A stretch of 64,000 nt of DNA from Staphylococcus muscae (GCF_003019275.1 NZ_CP027848.1:434001-498000); one strand, 5' to 3'. Shown: positions 21,568-35,467, counted from the stretch's first letter. Numbers and translations are program-made. Notes: generated from the letters alone by a model not told the origin.

Positions 21568-22041
21568 ATGTTTACGATTGACTTCAACGATCATACAGGT
21601 TTAGTAGAACAAACTTGGATTGATCAAATTGAGCGCCTATTAACATTTGCGAAACAGCAAGAAGGAATTGATGAGTCAGCAGAATTATCCGTGAGCTTTG
21701 TCGATCAAGAAGAGATTCAAGCAATCAATCGAGATTATCGAGATAAAGATAAAGTGACAGATGTTATCTCATTTGCATTTGAAGAAGATGAAGATGTGTT
21801 CGAAGGTTTTGAAGGTGCTGAAATTCCTCGTGTCTTAGGCGATATCATTATTTGTACAGATGTTGCAAGAGCACAAGCAGCACAGTATAACCATTCATTT
21901 GAGCGTGAGTTAGGATTTCTTGCACTCCATGGCTTTTTACATTTACTCGGCTACGATCATATGACAGAAGCTGATGAAAAAGAAATGTTCGGACGACAAG
22001 ATACGATACTCAACGCATTTGGATTAACGAGAGACGCATGA
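21568..22041 (+). CDS. ybeY: Endoribonuclease / rRNA maturation factor YbeY
   Basis: 157 residues. The zinc-binding motif [11 protein letters not shown] is complete. YbeY is a metal-dependent RNase acting in 16S rRNA 3'-end maturation and ribosome quality control. The frame is open back to 21496 within phoH, but the ATG at 21568 follows GAGGAGG and gives the usual length. The stop overlaps the dgkA start. Confidence 0.96.
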   Translation: MFTIDFNDHTGLVEQTWIDQIERLLTFAKQQEGIDESAELSVSFVDQEEIQAINRDYRDKDKVTDVISFAFEEDEDVFEGFEGAEIPRVLGDIIICTDVARAQAAQYNHSFERELGFLALHGFLHLLGYDHMTEADEKEMFGRQDTILNAFGLTRDA

Positions 22042-22376
22042 TTGAACGTTTTAAACATGCATTTGAAGGCGGATGTACACTTTTAACGAAAGATCGTAAC
22101 TTCATCTTACACATTATTGCTGGCGTAATGGTGTTTATACTCGGTATGATATATGACATTAGCAAACTTGAATGGTTATTTGTTGTCTTAGCAATCGCAC
22201 TTGTTTGGCTCACAGAAGCTTTAAATACGGCGATAGAGTATACTGTCGACCTCGTAACAAAAGACTATCATATCGATGCAAAAAGAGCGAAAGACATAGG
22301 CGCATTTAGCGTGCTACTCGCTTCTTTACTAGCAGTAATTATCGGTTTAATGATATTTGTACCAAAATTACTATAA
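22038..22376 (+). CDS. dgkA: Diacylglycerol kinase / undecaprenol kinase
   Basis: 112 residues, three membrane helices, prokaryotic DgkA family. The catalytic-site segment [15 protein letters not shown] is intact. In Gram-positive bacteria the family mainly phosphorylates undecaprenol, returning it to the cell-wall lipid carrier pool. The ATG overlaps the end of ybeY by four bases, indicating coupling. Confidence 0.93.
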   Translation: MIERFKHAFEGGCTLLTKDRNFILHIIAGVMVFILGMIYDISKLEWLFVVLAIALVWLTEALNTAIEYTVDLVTKDYHIDAKRAKDIGAFSVLLASLLAVIIGLMIFVPKLL

Positions 22377-22389
22377 GGAGAGAACGCAT

Positions 22390-22797
22390 ATGACATATAC
22401 AGACAAACATTTTGAAGAAGTAAGAAAAGCACAACAAAATGCTTATGCACCATACAGTGAATTCAAAGTGGGTGCGTATCTTATTACGAAGGACGGGCAT
22501 CATTTTTATGGTGCAAATATTGAAAATGCAGCGTATCCAGCGACTATTTGTGCTGAGCGTTCTGCACTCGTTGCCGCTATGTCACAAGGCTATCGACTAG
22601 GTGATTTTGAGTCAATTACAGTTACTGTTGATAGTGATGAAGTCTCATCACCATGTGGTTCATGCCGACAAGTACTTAAAGAATTATGCGATGATGAAAT
22701 GCCTGTTTACATGACGAATCATAAAGGTGAGATGAAGTCATTAACTGTCGCGGAGTTATTGCCGCTCGGATTTTCAGGAAAGGATTTAAATAAATAA
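22390..22797 (+). CDS. cdd: Cytidine deaminase
   Basis: 135 residues, normal for homotetrameric bacterial Cdd. The zinc site is built from CAERSAL and PCGSCRQ, with [10 protein letters not shown] near the N-terminus. It turns cytidine and deoxycytidine into uridine forms for pyrimidine salvage. AAGGAGAG precedes the ATG at 22390; an in-frame ATG at 22357 lies inside dgkA. The stop overlaps the era ATG by one base. Confidence 0.96.
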   Translation: MTYTDKHFEEVRKAQQNAYAPYSEFKVGAYLITKDGHHFYGANIENAAYPATICAERSALVAAMSQGYRLGDFESITVTVDSDEVSSPCGSCRQVLKELCDDEMPVYMTNHKGEMKSLTVAELLPLGFSGKDLNK

Positions 22798-23693
22798 TGA
22801 ATGAATATAAATCAGGATTTGTGACGATTATCGGTCGTCCGAATGTAGGAAAGTCAACATTTGTTAATAGAGTTATCGGCCATAAGATTGCGATTATGTC
22901 TGATAAAGCACAAACAACTCGCAACAAAATCCAAGGTGTCATGACTCAAGATGATGCACAAATTATTTTCTTAGATACTCCCGGTATTCACAAACCAAAA
23001 CATAAACTTGGAGATTATATGATGAAAGTCGCTAAGAATACGCTTTCAGAAATTGATGCGGTCATGTTTATGGTGAATGCGAATGAAGAGATCGGTCGTG
23101 GCGATCAGTACATTATGGAGATGCTAAAAACAGTTAAAACACCTGTCTTTTTAGTATTAAATAAAATTGATTTGGTGCATCCTGATGAATTAATACCAAA
23201 AATTGAAAAATACCAATCATACATGTCATTTTCAGAGATTATACCTATTTCAGCATTAGAAGGACATAATGTCGATCATTTTATAAATGTGTTGAAAAGC
23301 TATCTTCCTGAAGGACCACAATACTATCCAGATGGTCAAATTTCAGACCATCCTGAACAATTTGTTGTGAGTGAATTAATTCGTGAAAAAATCCTTCAAA
23401 CAACGTCTGAAGAAATCCCACACTCCATCGGCGTTAATGTCGAACGTATGATTCAAGAGTCTGAGGATCGCGTACATGTAGAAGCTGTTATCTATGTAGA
23501 ACGAGACTCACAAAAAGGGATTGTCATCGGTAAGGGTGGTAATAAACTAAAAGAAATCGGGAAACGCGCACGCCTAGATATTGAATATCTACTAGGTTCT
23601 AAAGTGTATCTTGATTTATGGGTAAAAGTTCAAAAAGATTGGCGTAATAAATCTCAATTCATCAAACAGATGGGCTACGTAGAAGACGAATAG
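22797..23693 (+). CDS. era: GTPase Era
   Basis: 298 residues. G1 [11 protein letters not shown]2/G3 with [11 protein letters not shown]4 NKID, and a C-terminal KH RNA-binding domain containing [15 protein letters not shown]. Era checks maturation of the 16S rRNA 3' end and 30S assembly, working with YbeY, encoded two genes upstream. The start overlaps the cdd stop. Confidence 0.97.
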   Translation: MNEYKSGFVTIIGRPNVGKSTFVNRVIGHKIAIMSDKAQTTRNKIQGVMTQDDAQIIFLDTPGIHKPKHKLGDYMMKVAKNTLSEIDAVMFMVNANEEIGRGDQYIMEMLKTVKTPVFLVLNKIDLVHPDELIPKIEKYQSYMSFSEIIPISALEGHNVDHFINVLKSYLPEGPQYYPDGQISDHPEQFVVSELIREKILQTTSEEIPHSIGVNVERMIQESEDRVHVEAVIYVERDSQKGIVIGKGGNKLKEIGKRARLDIEYLLGSKVYLDLWVKVQKDWRNKSQFIKQMGYVEDE

Positions 23694-23713
23694 GATATAA
23701 GGTGGGGCGATAA

Positions 23714-24475
23714 ATGCTCGTCAAACAAAAAGGAATTATTATTAAAACCGTTGACTATGGTGAATCAGATAAAATTATTACGATTTTAAATGAACATGGT
23801 GCCAAGATTCCATTAATGGTTCGCCGTGCAAAGAAAGTGAAGTCGGGATTACAGGCAACAACTCAACTCTTTGTCAAAGGTTTGTTCATATATAATAAAT
23901 GGCGTGGTATGGGGACGTTAACTTCAGTGGATGTCATCGATAGTTACTATGATCTGCGTGTAGATTTAATAACAAATAGCTATGCGAGTTTATGCTTAGA
24001 AACAATTGATGGGGCAATGGATACAGATCAGGTTGATCCACAAATGTATGCTTTGTTAGAGTTTGCATTAACACAAATTGAGAAAGATGTTTCAGCACAA
24101 TTAATTGCGAATATTGTTATGTTAAAATGTATGACATATTATGGTTTTGATATTAACTTAACGCAATGTGCCGTGAAGCATACAGAAGAGCCAGGTGAAT
24201 TTGTAGGATACAGTTTTAAATATGATGGTGTTATTTCAAAATCAGCTGCACATTTGGATCCACATCTCATGCCATTGACTAACAAAGCCTTATATCTTAT
24301 GGCAATTTTAAAGCAACTCCCACTGTCAAAAATCAATTCTATTTCCATTCATGACGATATCGTAGAAGAGATGTCACAATTCATCTTGTTGATTTACAAA
24401 GAATATTCGGGCATGTATTTTAAGAGTCAGCGTTTAATCAATCAACTCAGACGTTTTAATTCAACATTCGAATAA
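23714..24475 (+). CDS. recO: DNA repair protein RecO
   Basis: 253 residues. N-terminal OB fold (KQKGIIIKTVDYGESDKI) and a helical C-terminal domain. RecO loads RecA on single-stranded DNA covered by SSB with RecR. Era-recO pairing is standard in Firmicutes. AAGGTGGGG precedes the ATG. A strong terminator closes the cluster. Confidence 0.95.
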   Translation: MLVKQKGIIIKTVDYGESDKIITILNEHGAKIPLMVRRAKKVKSGLQATTQLFVKGLFIYNKWRGMGTLTSVDVIDSYYDLRVDLITNSYASLCLETIDGAMDTDQVDPQMYALLEFALTQIEKDVSAQLIANIVMLKCMTYYGFDINLTQCAVKHTEEPGEFVGYSFKYDGVISKSAAHLDPHLMPLTNKALYLMAILKQLPLSKINSISIHDDIVEEMSQFILLIYKEYSGMYFKSQRLINQLRRFNSTFE

Positions 24476-24480
24476 TACAA

Positions 24481-24530
24481 AAAGCATTGCATAGAGGCCT
24501 GTCTGAGTCTCTATGCAATGCTTTTTTCTA
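24481..24530 (+). terminator. Terminator of recO (bidirectional)
   Basis: Perfect 16-bp stem (24481-24496 with 24509-24524), 12-base loop, followed by TTTTTT. An A-run before the stem makes it usable from the minus strand too. Confidence 0.92.
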
Positions 24531-24535
24531 GAAAA

Positions 24536-24565
24536 GGTCCAGGCAATCTAATAAGACACCTGGCC
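24536..24565 (-). terminator. Hairpin after glyQS
   Basis: On the minus strand GGCCAGG pairs with CCTGGACC with one bulge, then TTTTC. It lies just past the glyQS stop and probably acts with the strong hairpin behind it. Confidence 0.55.
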
Positions 24566-24573
24566 AAACTATA

Positions 24574-25965
24574 TTAGAATTTAACTTTTTCAGCTAAGAA
24601 TGCATTTAATTCACTAATTGGCATACGTTCTTGCTCCATTGTATCACGGTGGCGAACTGTCACTTGTTGATCTTCTAATGAGTCGAAGTCAAATGTAATA
24701 CAATATGGTGTGCCGATTTCGTCTTGTCGACGGTAACGTTTACCAATTGATTGTGATTCGTCAAAGTCTACTACAAAGTCTTCGCTTAATTGTTCATAAA
24801 CTTTAATCGCATCAGCAGATAATTTTTTGCTCAATGGTAAAATCGCTGCTTTGTATGGTGCGATAGCAGGGTGGAAGTGTAATACTGTACGTGCATCTTT
24901 ACTACCTTCAACACCTTCTTCATCGTATGCATCACATAAGAACGCTAATGTCACACGGTCTGCACCAAGTGATGGTTCGATACAGTATGGAATGTATTTT
25001 TCATTCGTTTCTGGATCATGATATTTGAAGTCATCGCCAGAATGTTCACTATGTTGTTTTAAGTCATAGTCTGTACGACTTGCGATACCCCATAATTCAC
25101 CCCAACCGAATGGGAAGCGGAACTCGATATCTGTTGTTGCATTAGAATAGTGTGATAACTCATCTTCATCATGATCACGTAGACGTAAGTTTTCATCTTG
25201 TAGACCAAGATCTTTCAACCATTTAGCTGAAAATTCTTTCCAGTAGTTTTGCCATTCAATTTCAGTACCTGGTTTACAGAAGAATTCAAGCTCCATTTGT
25301 TCGAATTCTCTCGTACGGAAAATAAAGTTACCAGGTGTAATTTCGTTACGGAAAGACTTACCAATTTGACCAATACCGAATGGCAATTTCTTTCTCATTG
25401 AACGTTGTACATTTTTATAGTTTACAAAGATACCTTGTGCTGTTTCAGGACGCATAAAGATTTCATTAGTAGAATCTTCAGTAACACCTTGGAAAGTTTT
25501 AAACATTAAGTTGAATTGACGAATATCTGTCCAGTTAGCAGTACCGCTTACAGGACAAGTAATACCTTCTTCTTCAATAATACGTTTCATTTCATCAAAA
25601 CTTAAGCCGTCAGCAATGAAGTTTTCATCACCTTTAACGTTTGCCATGTAGTCTTCAATGAGTTTATCCGCACGGTAACGAATTTTACTATCTTTGTTAT
25701 CGATCATTGGATCGTTGAAGTTACCGATGTGACCTGAAGCTTCCCAAGTTTTTGGGTTCATCAAAATAGCTGCATCTAAACCAACGTTATATGGTGATTG
25801 TGTAATGAACTTTTTCCACCATGCTTTTTTGATGTTGTTTTTTAATTCAACACCTAATGGACCGTAATCCCATGTGTTTGCTAGACCACCGTAGATTTCA
25901 CTACCTGGAAAAACGAATCCTCTGTGTTTCGCTAATTGAACAATTGTATCCATATTTTTTTCCAT
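24574..25965 (-). CDS. glyQS: Glycyl-tRNA synthetase (single-chain type)
   Basis: 463 residues, class II aminoacyl-tRNA synthetase of the eukaryote-like dimeric type used by staphylococci instead of GlyQ/GlyS. Motif 2 region [21 protein letters not shown] and motif 3 region [14 protein letters not shown] are visible; the C-terminal anticodon-binding domain starts near residue 365. AAGGAGTG lies before the ATG. It is the only large minus-strand gene between recO and the ccpN region and has its own T-box leader. Confidence 0.97.
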   Translation of the reverse strand: MEKNMDTIVQLAKHRGFVFPGSEIYGGLANTWDYGPLGVELKNNIKKAWWKKFITQSPYNVGLDAAILMNPKTWEASGHIGNFNDPMIDNKDSKIRYRADKLIEDYMANVKGDENFIADGLSFDEMKRIIEEEGITCPVSGTANWTDIRQFNLMFKTFQGVTEDSTNEIFMRPETAQGIFVNYKNVQRSMRKKLPFGIGQIGKSFRNEITPGNFIFRTREFEQMELEFFCKPGTEIEWQNYWKEFSAKWLKDLGLQDENLRLRDHDEDELSHYSNATTDIEFRFPFGWGELWGIASRTDYDLKQHSEHSGDDFKYHDPETNEKYIPYCIEPSLGADRVTLAFLCDAYDEEGVEGSKDARTVLHFHPAIAPYKAAILPLSKKLSADAIKVYEQLSEDFVVDFDESQSIGKRYRRQDEIGTPYCITFDFDSLEDQQVTVRHRDTMEQERMPISELNAFLAEKVKF

Positions 25966-25984
25966 ATATGTTCACTCCTTAAAA

Positions 25985-26212
25985 ATAAAAAGTCCCAAGG
26001 AAAAGAAAAGAATTCTTAACCTTGGGACGAATTAACATAATAATCCGCGGTTCCACCCAAATTAGTGTCTCCACTCACTTTAATCACTTTAAATTGTATG
26101 CCAATAAATGTTGTTAAGCTTTCACCATCCTTAACTCGCTTTAATCATTATTTTATGTCATCATCGTACGAAAGGCAAGTGAAAACATAATTGTGTCTGA
26201 ATTAATTACAAG
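25985..26212 (-). promoter_or_regulatory. T-box riboswitch (glycine) of glyQS
   Basis: Read on the minus strand, the T-box core TGGGTGGAACCGCGG lies within 26045-26059 and is followed by an intrinsic terminator (GTCCCAAGG/CCTTGGGAC stem, 25992-26000 with 26020-26028, then TTTTTATTTTT). Uncharged tRNA-Gly should bind and favour antitermination. A GGC triplet at 26102-26100 in the Stem I region is a plausible specifier codon for glycine; this assignment is inferred without full folding. Confidence 0.93.
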
Positions 26213-26214
26213 CT

Positions 26215-26242
26215 ATAATAGTATTTATAATAAAATTTACAA
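26215..26242 (-). promoter_or_regulatory. Promoter of the glyQS T-box transcript
   Basis: On the minus strand -35 TTGTAA (26242-26237), 16-bp spacer, -10 TATTAT (26220-26215), just upstream of the T-box leader. Confidence 0.6.
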
Positions 26243-26431
26243 ATAAAAATTGTTTAAAGCGCTGTCTTTAAATATTTAATTGCTTATTGTACAAATAAAT
26301 ATGATGCTGATATTGAGAAAAGGAGGGAATTCTGCTATTTAACGAGCATGAGGTAGATATAAACACGTAGGGGTATGAAGTGAAAATATCGCTTAATCAT
26401 AATAGTTTATCTACTTCTTAAATAGACAGAT

Positions 26432-27061
26432 ATAATCATAGAACTCAATCAACGACAAGAGAAAATTGTAGAGATTGTTAAGTCATCTGGACCAATTACT
26501 GGAGAAAAAATAGCTGAACAATTGAATTTAACACGTGCAACATTACGTCCTGATTTAGCAATTTTAACAATGTCAGGATTTTTAGAAGCACGACCACGTG
26601 TTGGTTATTTCTATACCGGGAAGTCACGCACACAACTTTTGACAGAGCCGTTAAAAAATAAAATTGTAAAAGATTATCAATCACATCCGGTTATTCTAAA
26701 AAGTGACGTAACAGTATATGATGCAATTTGCTCCATTTTTATTGAAGATGTTGGCACTTTATTTATTGTAAATGAAGAAAATGACCTTGTCGGTGTCGTA
26801 TCACGTAAAGATTTGCTACGATCATCTATGGCAGGGCAAGATATACACAGTATACCAGTCAACATTATTATGACTCGAATGCCAAATATTGTTCTACTCA
26901 ATGAGAATGACTATGTGCTTTATGCTGCGAAACAAATGATTACGAAAGAAATAGATTCCATTCCAATTGTAAAAGAGAAAGAAAATGGCAATTACGAAGT
27001 GACAGGACGTATTTCAAAAACAACGATAACAAAACTATTTGTATCATTATTTGATCAATAG
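26432..27061 (+). CDS. ccpN: CcpN-type transcriptional repressor with CBS domains, start codon unclear
   Basis: About 209 residues. An N-terminal helix-turn-helix ([19 protein letters not shown]) is followed by two CBS domains that sense adenine nucleotides. CcpN represses gluconeogenic genes in Bacillus and lies next to ppsR there too. The first normal start codon (TTG 26522) would cut away half of the DNA-binding domain. The family N-terminus ([16 protein letters not shown]) continues upstream to 26432, where only ATA, ATC and ATA codons occur before a stop at 26423. A non-standard ATA/ATC start, or a damaged start, is inferred. Confidence 0.75.
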   Translation: MIIELNQRQEKIVEIVKSSGPITGEKIAEQLNLTRATLRPDLAILTMSGFLEARPRVGYFYTGKSRTQLLTEPLKNKIVKDYQSHPVILKSDVTVYDAICSIFIEDVGTLFIVNEENDLVGVVSRKDLLRSSMAGQDIHSIPVNIIMTRMPNIVLLNENDYVLYAAKQMITKEIDSIPIVKEKENGNYEVTGRISKTTITKLFVSLFDQ

Positions 27062-27074
27062 GAGGCAACCAACG

Positions 27075-27899
27075 ATGACTTATACAAAAATTATTATCGC
27101 ATCAGATTCAGTTGGTGAAACTGCTGAACTAGTTGCAAAAGCATGTATGTCACAATTCTATAATTGTGAACTAAAAACAGATATTCTGCGCTATCCATAT
27201 ATCGAAACAAAACAAAATGTAGAAGATGTAATCGATATGGCGAAAGATTGTAACAGTATTCTTATCTATACACTTGTTAAACCTGATATTCGTGAATATA
27301 TGGAAGCATTAATCGAGACGCATAAAATAAGATCAATCGATATTATGGGTCCAATTATGCAAGCGATGCAACACGTTTTTGAACAAGCGCCACTTAATGA
27401 ACCGGGGATTGTTCATAAACTGGACGAAGATTATTTCAAAAAAATTGAAGCGATGGAATTTGCCGTAAAATATGATGACGGTAAAGATCCTAAAGGGCTT
27501 CCAAAAGCTGACATCGTGTTGATTGGTGTTTCTAGAACTTCAAAAACACCTATTTCACAATATTTAGCACATAAGCGATATAAAGTGATGAACGTTCCAA
27601 TTGTTCCAGAAGTCAATCCGCCGGAGATGTTATTCGAGATTGATCCTAAGAAATGTGTTGCTTTAAAGATTAGCCCAGAAAAATTAAATGCGATTCGTAA
27701 AGAGCGCTTAAAACAACTCGGTCTCTCAGACTCTGCACGTTATGCAGATGACAAGCGTATTGAAGAAGAACTAGATTACTTTAATCGCATCGTAGAAAAA
27801 ATAGGTTGTCCTGTGTTAGATGTTTCTGAAAAGGCGATTGAAGAAACCGCAAATAACATTATTCAAATTATTGAGCATAAAGATTCCTTTTTACATTAA
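27075..27899 (+). CDS. ppsR: PPDK regulatory protein (kinase/pyrophosphorylase)
   Basis: 274 residues, DUF299 family. The P-loop-like [15 protein letters not shown] motif is typical. The protein switches pyruvate, phosphate dikinase on and off by ADP-dependent phosphorylation and phosphate-dependent removal. Pairing with ccpN (14 bases upstream) points to joint control of pyruvate/PEP flux. The ATG at 27075 follows AGGAGGC; an earlier in-frame ATG at 27039 overlaps ccpN. Confidence 0.92.
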   Translation: MTYTKIIIASDSVGETAELVAKACMSQFYNCELKTDILRYPYIETKQNVEDVIDMAKDCNSILIYTLVKPDIREYMEALIETHKIRSIDIMGPIMQAMQHVFEQAPLNEPGIVHKLDEDYFKKIEAMEFAVKYDDGKDPKGLPKADIVLIGVSRTSKTPISQYLAHKRYKVMNVPIVPEVNPPEMLFEIDPKKCVALKISPEKLNAIRKERLKQLGLSDSARYADDKRIEEELDYFNRIVEKIGCPVLDVSEKAIEETANNIIQIIEHKDSFLH

Positions 27900-27983
27900 A
27901 AAACAGTATAATAGAGACGTTACACTAAATTGCAACAATTGTTTGAGATAGTGATATGGAATACAAATTAATGGGTGATGTGT

Positions 27984-30898
<2,915 letters not shown>

Positions 30899-30934
30899 TT
30901 CAGATGATGTCATAAAAAATATGATTTATATTTT

Positions 30935-30992
30935 AGCGGGAATATCAACCATTTTGTAAAATATGGCGATAATTCTCGCTTTTTTAACATCT
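30935..30992 (+). terminator. Terminator of dnaG-rpoD
   Basis: Arms AGCGGGAATATC (from 30935) and GATAATTCTCGCT (to 30980) pair with one G-U and one bulge, followed by TTTTTT. Confidence 0.65.
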
Positions 30993-31078
30993 GGATTACG
31001 ATGCATATAGTCACTAAAATTAAAAATCTGTATAATATATAGTATTACTTTAGATGCACATTAAAAGGAGTCTCAATC

Positions 31079-31759
31079 ATGATACCAATCAACAGACGTT
31101 TAAAAAAAGTAAGTGAATATGTCACAGGAGAAAGGCTAGCAGATATTGGTTCAGACCATGCTTTTTTACCCATGTATTGCTTAGAGCAAGGTTACATCAC
31201 ATCAGCTATTGCTGGGGAAGTAATTCCGGGTCCTTACTCAGCAGCAGTTAAAAGTGTGGCACGTCATGGTTACAAAAATCAAATAGATATCCGTCTTGGC
31301 AACGGTTTGACAATTTTAAACCCTGAAGAAGATACAATTGATACGGTTACGATTTGCGGTATGGGCGGCCCATTAATCGCAAAAATTTTGAATGAGGGCT
31401 TCAAGCATATTCCACATCGCCCGAGACTTATTCTACAATCAAACATTCAATCTGAACCGATACGTCGATTTTTACAAGCAAATGGCTATCATATTGTGAC
31501 TGAAACATTAATTAAAGAACGTGCCCATATTTATGAAATTATAGTGGCAGATGCAGGTACAATGAGTTTATCAGAGCAAGATTTTAAATTCGGACCATTT
31601 CTACATCCGAAACCATCAGAACTTTTTGTTGAAAAATGGATGCGTGAAATTGAAGCATTAGCAGATATTAAGAAGCAACTAGATCCTGTACAACATCAGA
31701 AGCGTTATGATGAGATTACCCGACAAGAAAATGAAATTAAAGAGGTGTTAAATCGATGA
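31079..31759 (+). CDS. trmK: tRNA (adenine-22-N1)-methyltransferase TrmK
   Basis: 226 residues, class I SAM methyltransferase. LADIGSDHAFLPMY is the SAM motif and ICGMGGPLIAKIL the catalytic loop of the TrmK/YqfN family. It makes m1A22 in tRNAs. AAAGGAG precedes the ATG, and TATAAT at 31031-31036 is a probable -10. The stop overlaps the next gene's ATG. Confidence 0.94.
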   Translation: MIPINRRLKKVSEYVTGERLADIGSDHAFLPMYCLEQGYITSAIAGEVIPGPYSAAVKSVARHGYKNQIDIRLGNGLTILNPEEDTIDTVTICGMGGPLIAKILNEGFKHIPHRPRLILQSNIQSEPIRRFLQANGYHIVTETLIKERAHIYEIIVADAGTMSLSEQDFKFGPFLHPKPSELFVEKWMREIEALADIKKQLDPVQHQKRYDEITRQENEIKEVLNR

Positions 31760-32856
31760 AGTTAGATGAACTATTAAAGGTGTTAAATAAACATGTGCCA
31801 TTCAATAGTGCGGAATCATGGGATAACGTTGGATTACTTATCGGTGACCGTTCTTCAGAAGTAACTGGCATTATGACCGCACTTGATTGTACGATTGATG
31901 TTGTAAACGAAGCAATTGACAAAGGATGTAACACGATTGTTGCGCACCATCCACTCATTTTCAAAGGAATGCGTACCATTTTGGCTGATGATGGATATGG
32001 ACAAATTGTTTACAAATTAATTCAAAATAATATAAATTTAATTGCAATGCATACAAACCTTGACGTACATCCAAATGGCGTTAATACGATGTTAGCGGAC
32101 CGCATTGCATTAAATAATTGTGAAATTCTATTACCACAAACAGAGACATACTATAAAGTTCAGGTGTATATCCCTGAAGAAAACGCAGATGTCTTCAAGC
32201 TACGCTTATCCGAGCATGGACTAGCGAAAGAAGGCAATTATGAGCATGCCTTTTTTAACACATTCGGACAAGGACAATTCAAACCGGTAGGTGAAGCACA
32301 GCCACATATTGGCAAAGTTGGTGAAATTGAAACGGTTAAAGAAGTAAAAGTTGAATTCATGATTACAGCTGATCAACGAGTTCTTACACAACAATTAATT
32401 CATACGCATCATCCATATGAAACCCCCGTCTATGACTTTATTCCTTTAGATAAAGAAATTGAACGTGGATTAGGTATGATTGGAGAACTGGCAAAACCGA
32501 TGCCAGTTGAATCATTTGTAACACATGTCAAACAGCAGTTAAATATGCCGAGTGTCCGATATATAGGAGATGTGAATAAACAGATACAAACAGTCGCCAT
32601 TATTGGGGGCTCTGGGATAGGTTATGAATTGACAGCAGCAAAACAAGGGGCGGATATTTTCTTAACAGGTGATATTAAACATCATGATGCATTAGATGCG
32701 AAACTTGCAGGGATTTCATTACTGGATATTAATCATTATAGTGAATATGTTATGAAAGAAGGTCTCGTTAACTTATTAAATGAATGGTTGGCGACACAAT
32801 TCAACGGTGTAATCGTAGCTTCCGAATCACATACAGACCCATATCGATATATGTAA
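31756..32856 (+). CDS. Nif3-like dinuclear metal centre protein (YqfO type)
   Basis: 366 residues, the long Gram-positive form with a PII-like domain inserted in the middle (about residues 125-230). Metal-binding segments AHHPLIFKG, AMHTNLDVHPNGVN and the C-terminal TGDIKHHDALDA and GVIVASESHTDP are present. The family often sits beside trmK. Function unknown; GTP cyclohydrolase-like and metal-chaperone roles have been suggested. ATG overlaps trmK by four bases. Confidence 0.92.
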   Translation: MKLDELLKVLNKHVPFNSAESWDNVGLLIGDRSSEVTGIMTALDCTIDVVNEAIDKGCNTIVAHHPLIFKGMRTILADDGYGQIVYKLIQNNINLIAMHTNLDVHPNGVNTMLADRIALNNCEILLPQTETYYKVQVYIPEENADVFKLRLSEHGLAKEGNYEHAFFNTFGQGQFKPVGEAQPHIGKVGEIETVKEVKVEFMITADQRVLTQQLIHTHHPYETPVYDFIPLDKEIERGLGMIGELAKPMPVESFVTHVKQQLNMPSVRYIGDVNKQIQTVAIIGGSGIGYELTAAKQGADIFLTGDIKHHDALDAKLAGISLLDINHYSEYVMKEGLVNLLNEWLATQFNGVIVASESHTDPYRYM

Positions 32857-32860
32857 AAAT

Positions 32861-32899
32861 ACACCCCATTATTGTCTCATCGCAATAATGGGGTGTTTA
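32861..32899. terminator. Bidirectional terminator between the Nif3-like gene and ispH
   Basis: Perfect 14-bp stem (32861-32874 with 32883-32896), eight-base loop, T-run on the plus side and A-run before the stem, so it serves the converging genes on both strands. Confidence 0.9.
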
Positions 32900-32930
32900 A
32901 AAACCTTTTATAGTTAAAAATAAATAGCTT

Positions 32931-33899
32931 CTATTTCATGATTTCAACTGGTTTTGCTTTTTTAATCTTCGGTAATATTTTCTCAACGGGTACGTGTGAA
33001 GTCGTATCATGTGTTGTCGGATCTAGTGGATTGTATTGGTTAAAGAAGTTAATCACTTCTTTAACAATAGGTGTAGGTGTAGAAGCTCCCGCAGTTACAG
33101 CAACTGTCTCCACACCATCAAGCCATGATAAGTCCAATTGTGAAATATCAGCAATACGGAAAGATTTTGTATGTGCGATATCGTTAGAAACTTGTGCCAA
33201 TCTATTCGAGTTGTTGCTTTTTGGATCTCCAACAACGATGAGTAAGTCCGCTTCACCCGCTTGATTAGCTACTGCTTCTTGACGTACCTGTGTTGCTTGG
33301 CAAATCTCTTTATGTTGCTCTATATGTGGATACTTTACTTTAAGTTCATCCATCAAATGAAGAACATCCCATTGAGACATTGTTGTTTGGTTCGTCACAA
33401 TAAGTGGGTAGTCATGCAAACTATCTGGTAAAGCATTAACATCTTCTTTCGTTTCAACTAAATGAACAATTTCAGGTGCAACACCAACTGCGCCTTCAGG
33501 TTCTGGATGCCCTTTTTTACCAATATACACAACGTGATAGCCATCTGCTTTCTTCTGTCTAATCAGTTCGTGAGTATTTTCAACATCTGGGCATGTCGCA
33601 TCAATGCAAGTTAACCCTTTGTCTCTTGCACGTTGTTTAACTTCAGGTGACACACCATGTGCAGTAAAAATGACGGTACCTGTCTCAATTTGTTCTAGAA
33701 TTTTCAATCGATTAGGACCATCTAACGTGATAATCCCATCAGATTCAAATGCGTCAGTGACATGTTTGTTATGCACTATCATCCCTAAAATATATATCGG
33801 ACGTGGTAAGTTAGGGTCTAAAGATGCGTTGCGAGCAATCACCATTGCATCAACAACACCGTAACAATAACCACGTGGTGTAATTTTTATAATTTCCAT
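32931..33899 (-). CDS. ispH: 4-hydroxy-3-methylbut-2-enyl diphosphate reductase
   Basis: 322 residues. IspH is the last enzyme of the MEP isoprenoid pathway, an iron-sulfur protein that makes IPP and DMAPP. Cluster cysteines lie in [22 protein letters not shown] and [20 protein letters not shown] and [12 protein letters not shown] are the substrate-binding loops. The in-frame GTG nine bases earlier is only three bases from GGAGG, so ATG at 33899 is preferred. It is on the opposite strand to its neighbours. S. aureus lacks this pathway. Confidence 0.96.
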   Translation of the reverse strand: MEIIKITPRGYCYGVVDAMVIARNASLDPNLPRPIYILGMIVHNKHVTDAFESDGIITLDGPNRLKILEQIETGTVIFTAHGVSPEVKQRARDKGLTCIDATCPDVENTHELIRQKKADGYHVVYIGKKGHPEPEGAVGVAPEIVHLVETKEDVNALPDSLHDYPLIVTNQTTMSQWDVLHLMDELKVKYPHIEQHKEICQATQVRQEAVANQAGEADLLIVVGDPKSNNSNRLAQVSNDIAHTKSFRIADISQLDLSWLDGVETVAVTAGASTPTPIVKEVINFFNQYNPLDPTTHDTTSHVPVEKILPKIKKAKPVEIMK

Positions 33900-34111
33900 A
33901 AATTTCACGAACCTCCTTCAATCATTTATTATAGCAACATATGTTGTTCTTTTAAAGAAAAGGAGCTGGATTGCATTCTATATATCTTCAGTTTTTTTCT
34001 ACTGATTTTACAATCATATACCTATAAATCTATGCCAACATAAGATTGTTTATTTTCTTTATGCATTATTTCATTTATAATGGATAGATGAATCTTTAAG
34101 GAGGCCAAACA

Positions 34112-35449
34112 ATGGCAAAACATCCATTCGAGCAATTTAACTTTGACTCAGATATTTTAACAGCAATAGATGCATTAAATTTTAAACAACCAACTGATAT
34201 ACAACAACGTGTTATTCCAAAGATGATGAAACAAACAAATATTATCGGACAATCACAAACAGGGACAGGTAAGTCACACGCATTTTTACTTCCATTATTC
34301 CAACAGATTGACCCGAATATCACAGAGCCACAAGCAATTATTGTAGCACCAACTCGTGAATTAGCTACACAGTTATATCACGCTGCTCTGCAATTAGCTG
34401 AGCATAAACAAGGTGTAAAGGTAAGTTTGTTTATCGGTGGAACAGACTTTGAAAAGGACAAACACAAAACAACTGTACAACCACAATTAATTATCGGGAC
34501 ACCAACACGTATTAATGATTTAGCAAAAATTGGTGCGCTTCACGTTCACCTTGCACATTATTTAGTTGTGGATGAAGCAGACTTGATGATTGATTTAGGT
34601 CTTATTCAAGAAGTCGATCAAATCGCTGCACGTCTTGATGATGAAACAAAAATGGCGGTATTCAGTGCAACAATTCCAAAATCGCTACATCCGTTTCTCA
34701 ATAAATATTTAGAAAATCCTACTTTTATTGAAGTAAAAACAACTTCAAAAAATAAAAGTAGTATTGAATTTTACCTTATACCAACACGTGGTTCTGCTAA
34801 AATTGAAAAAACAATTGAACTGATTCATACATTAAATCCTTATTTAGGAATTATTTTCTGTAATAGTAGAGAAAATGCAGATCATCTTGCGCAACAACTG
34901 ACATCAGAAGGTATTCAAGTCGGCATGATTCACGGTGGCTTATCACCACGCGAACGTAAACAACAAATGAAACGTATCCGTAACTTGGAATTCCAATATG
35001 TCATCGCTAGTGACCTTGCTTCTCGTGGTATTGACATTGAAGGTGTCAGTCATGTTATCAATTTTGATGTTCCAAAAGATATCGATTTCTTTACACATCG
35101 TGTCGGACGTACCGGTCGTGGTAACTATAAAGGAATTGCAATTACATTATATACACCTGATGAAGAAACGTTGATTCATCAAATCGAAGCAAAAGGTTAT
35201 CATTTTAATAACGTAGATGTGAAAAATGGTGAGTTGGTACCAATTAAAGCACATAACACACGTCGTTTACGTCAAAAACAAGATGATCACATTACACAAC
35301 AAGTAAAACATAAAGTTAAACGCAATAACAAAAAGAAAGTAAAGCCTGGTTATAAGAAAAAGTTCAATCAAGAACTTGAAAACTTAAAAAGACAAGAAAA
35401 ACGTCAATTTAGTCGTCGTAAAAATCGACAAAATCGTAAAAATAAATAG
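34112..35449 (+). CDS. cshB: DEAD-box RNA helicase CshB
   Basis: 445 residues. Q motif (FKQPTDIQQRVIPKM), motif I GQSQTGTGKSHAF, motif II VVDEADLM, motif III FSATIP and motif VI HRVGRTGRGN are complete. A basic C-terminal tail (RRKNRQNRKNK) should bind RNA. It works in RNA folding and cold adaptation. AGGAGGCC precedes the ATG; nfo follows closely, as in Bacillus. Confidence 0.95.
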   Translation: MAKHPFEQFNFDSDILTAIDALNFKQPTDIQQRVIPKMMKQTNIIGQSQTGTGKSHAFLLPLFQQIDPNITEPQAIIVAPTRELATQLYHAALQLAEHKQGVKVSLFIGGTDFEKDKHKTTVQPQLIIGTPTRINDLAKIGALHVHLAHYLVVDEADLMIDLGLIQEVDQIAARLDDETKMAVFSATIPKSLHPFLNKYLENPTFIEVKTTSKNKSSIEFYLIPTRGSAKIEKTIELIHTLNPYLGIIFCNSRENADHLAQQLTSEGIQVGMIHGGLSPRERKQQMKRIRNLEFQYVIASDLASRGIDIEGVSHVINFDVPKDIDFFTHRVGRTGRGNYKGIAITLYTPDEETLIHQIEAKGYHFNNVDVKNGELVPIKAHNTRRLRQKQDDHITQQVKHKVKRNNKKKVKPGYKKKFNQELENLKRQEKRQFSRRKNRQNRKNK

Positions 35450-35467
35450 TAAAGGGTGGATAATAAG

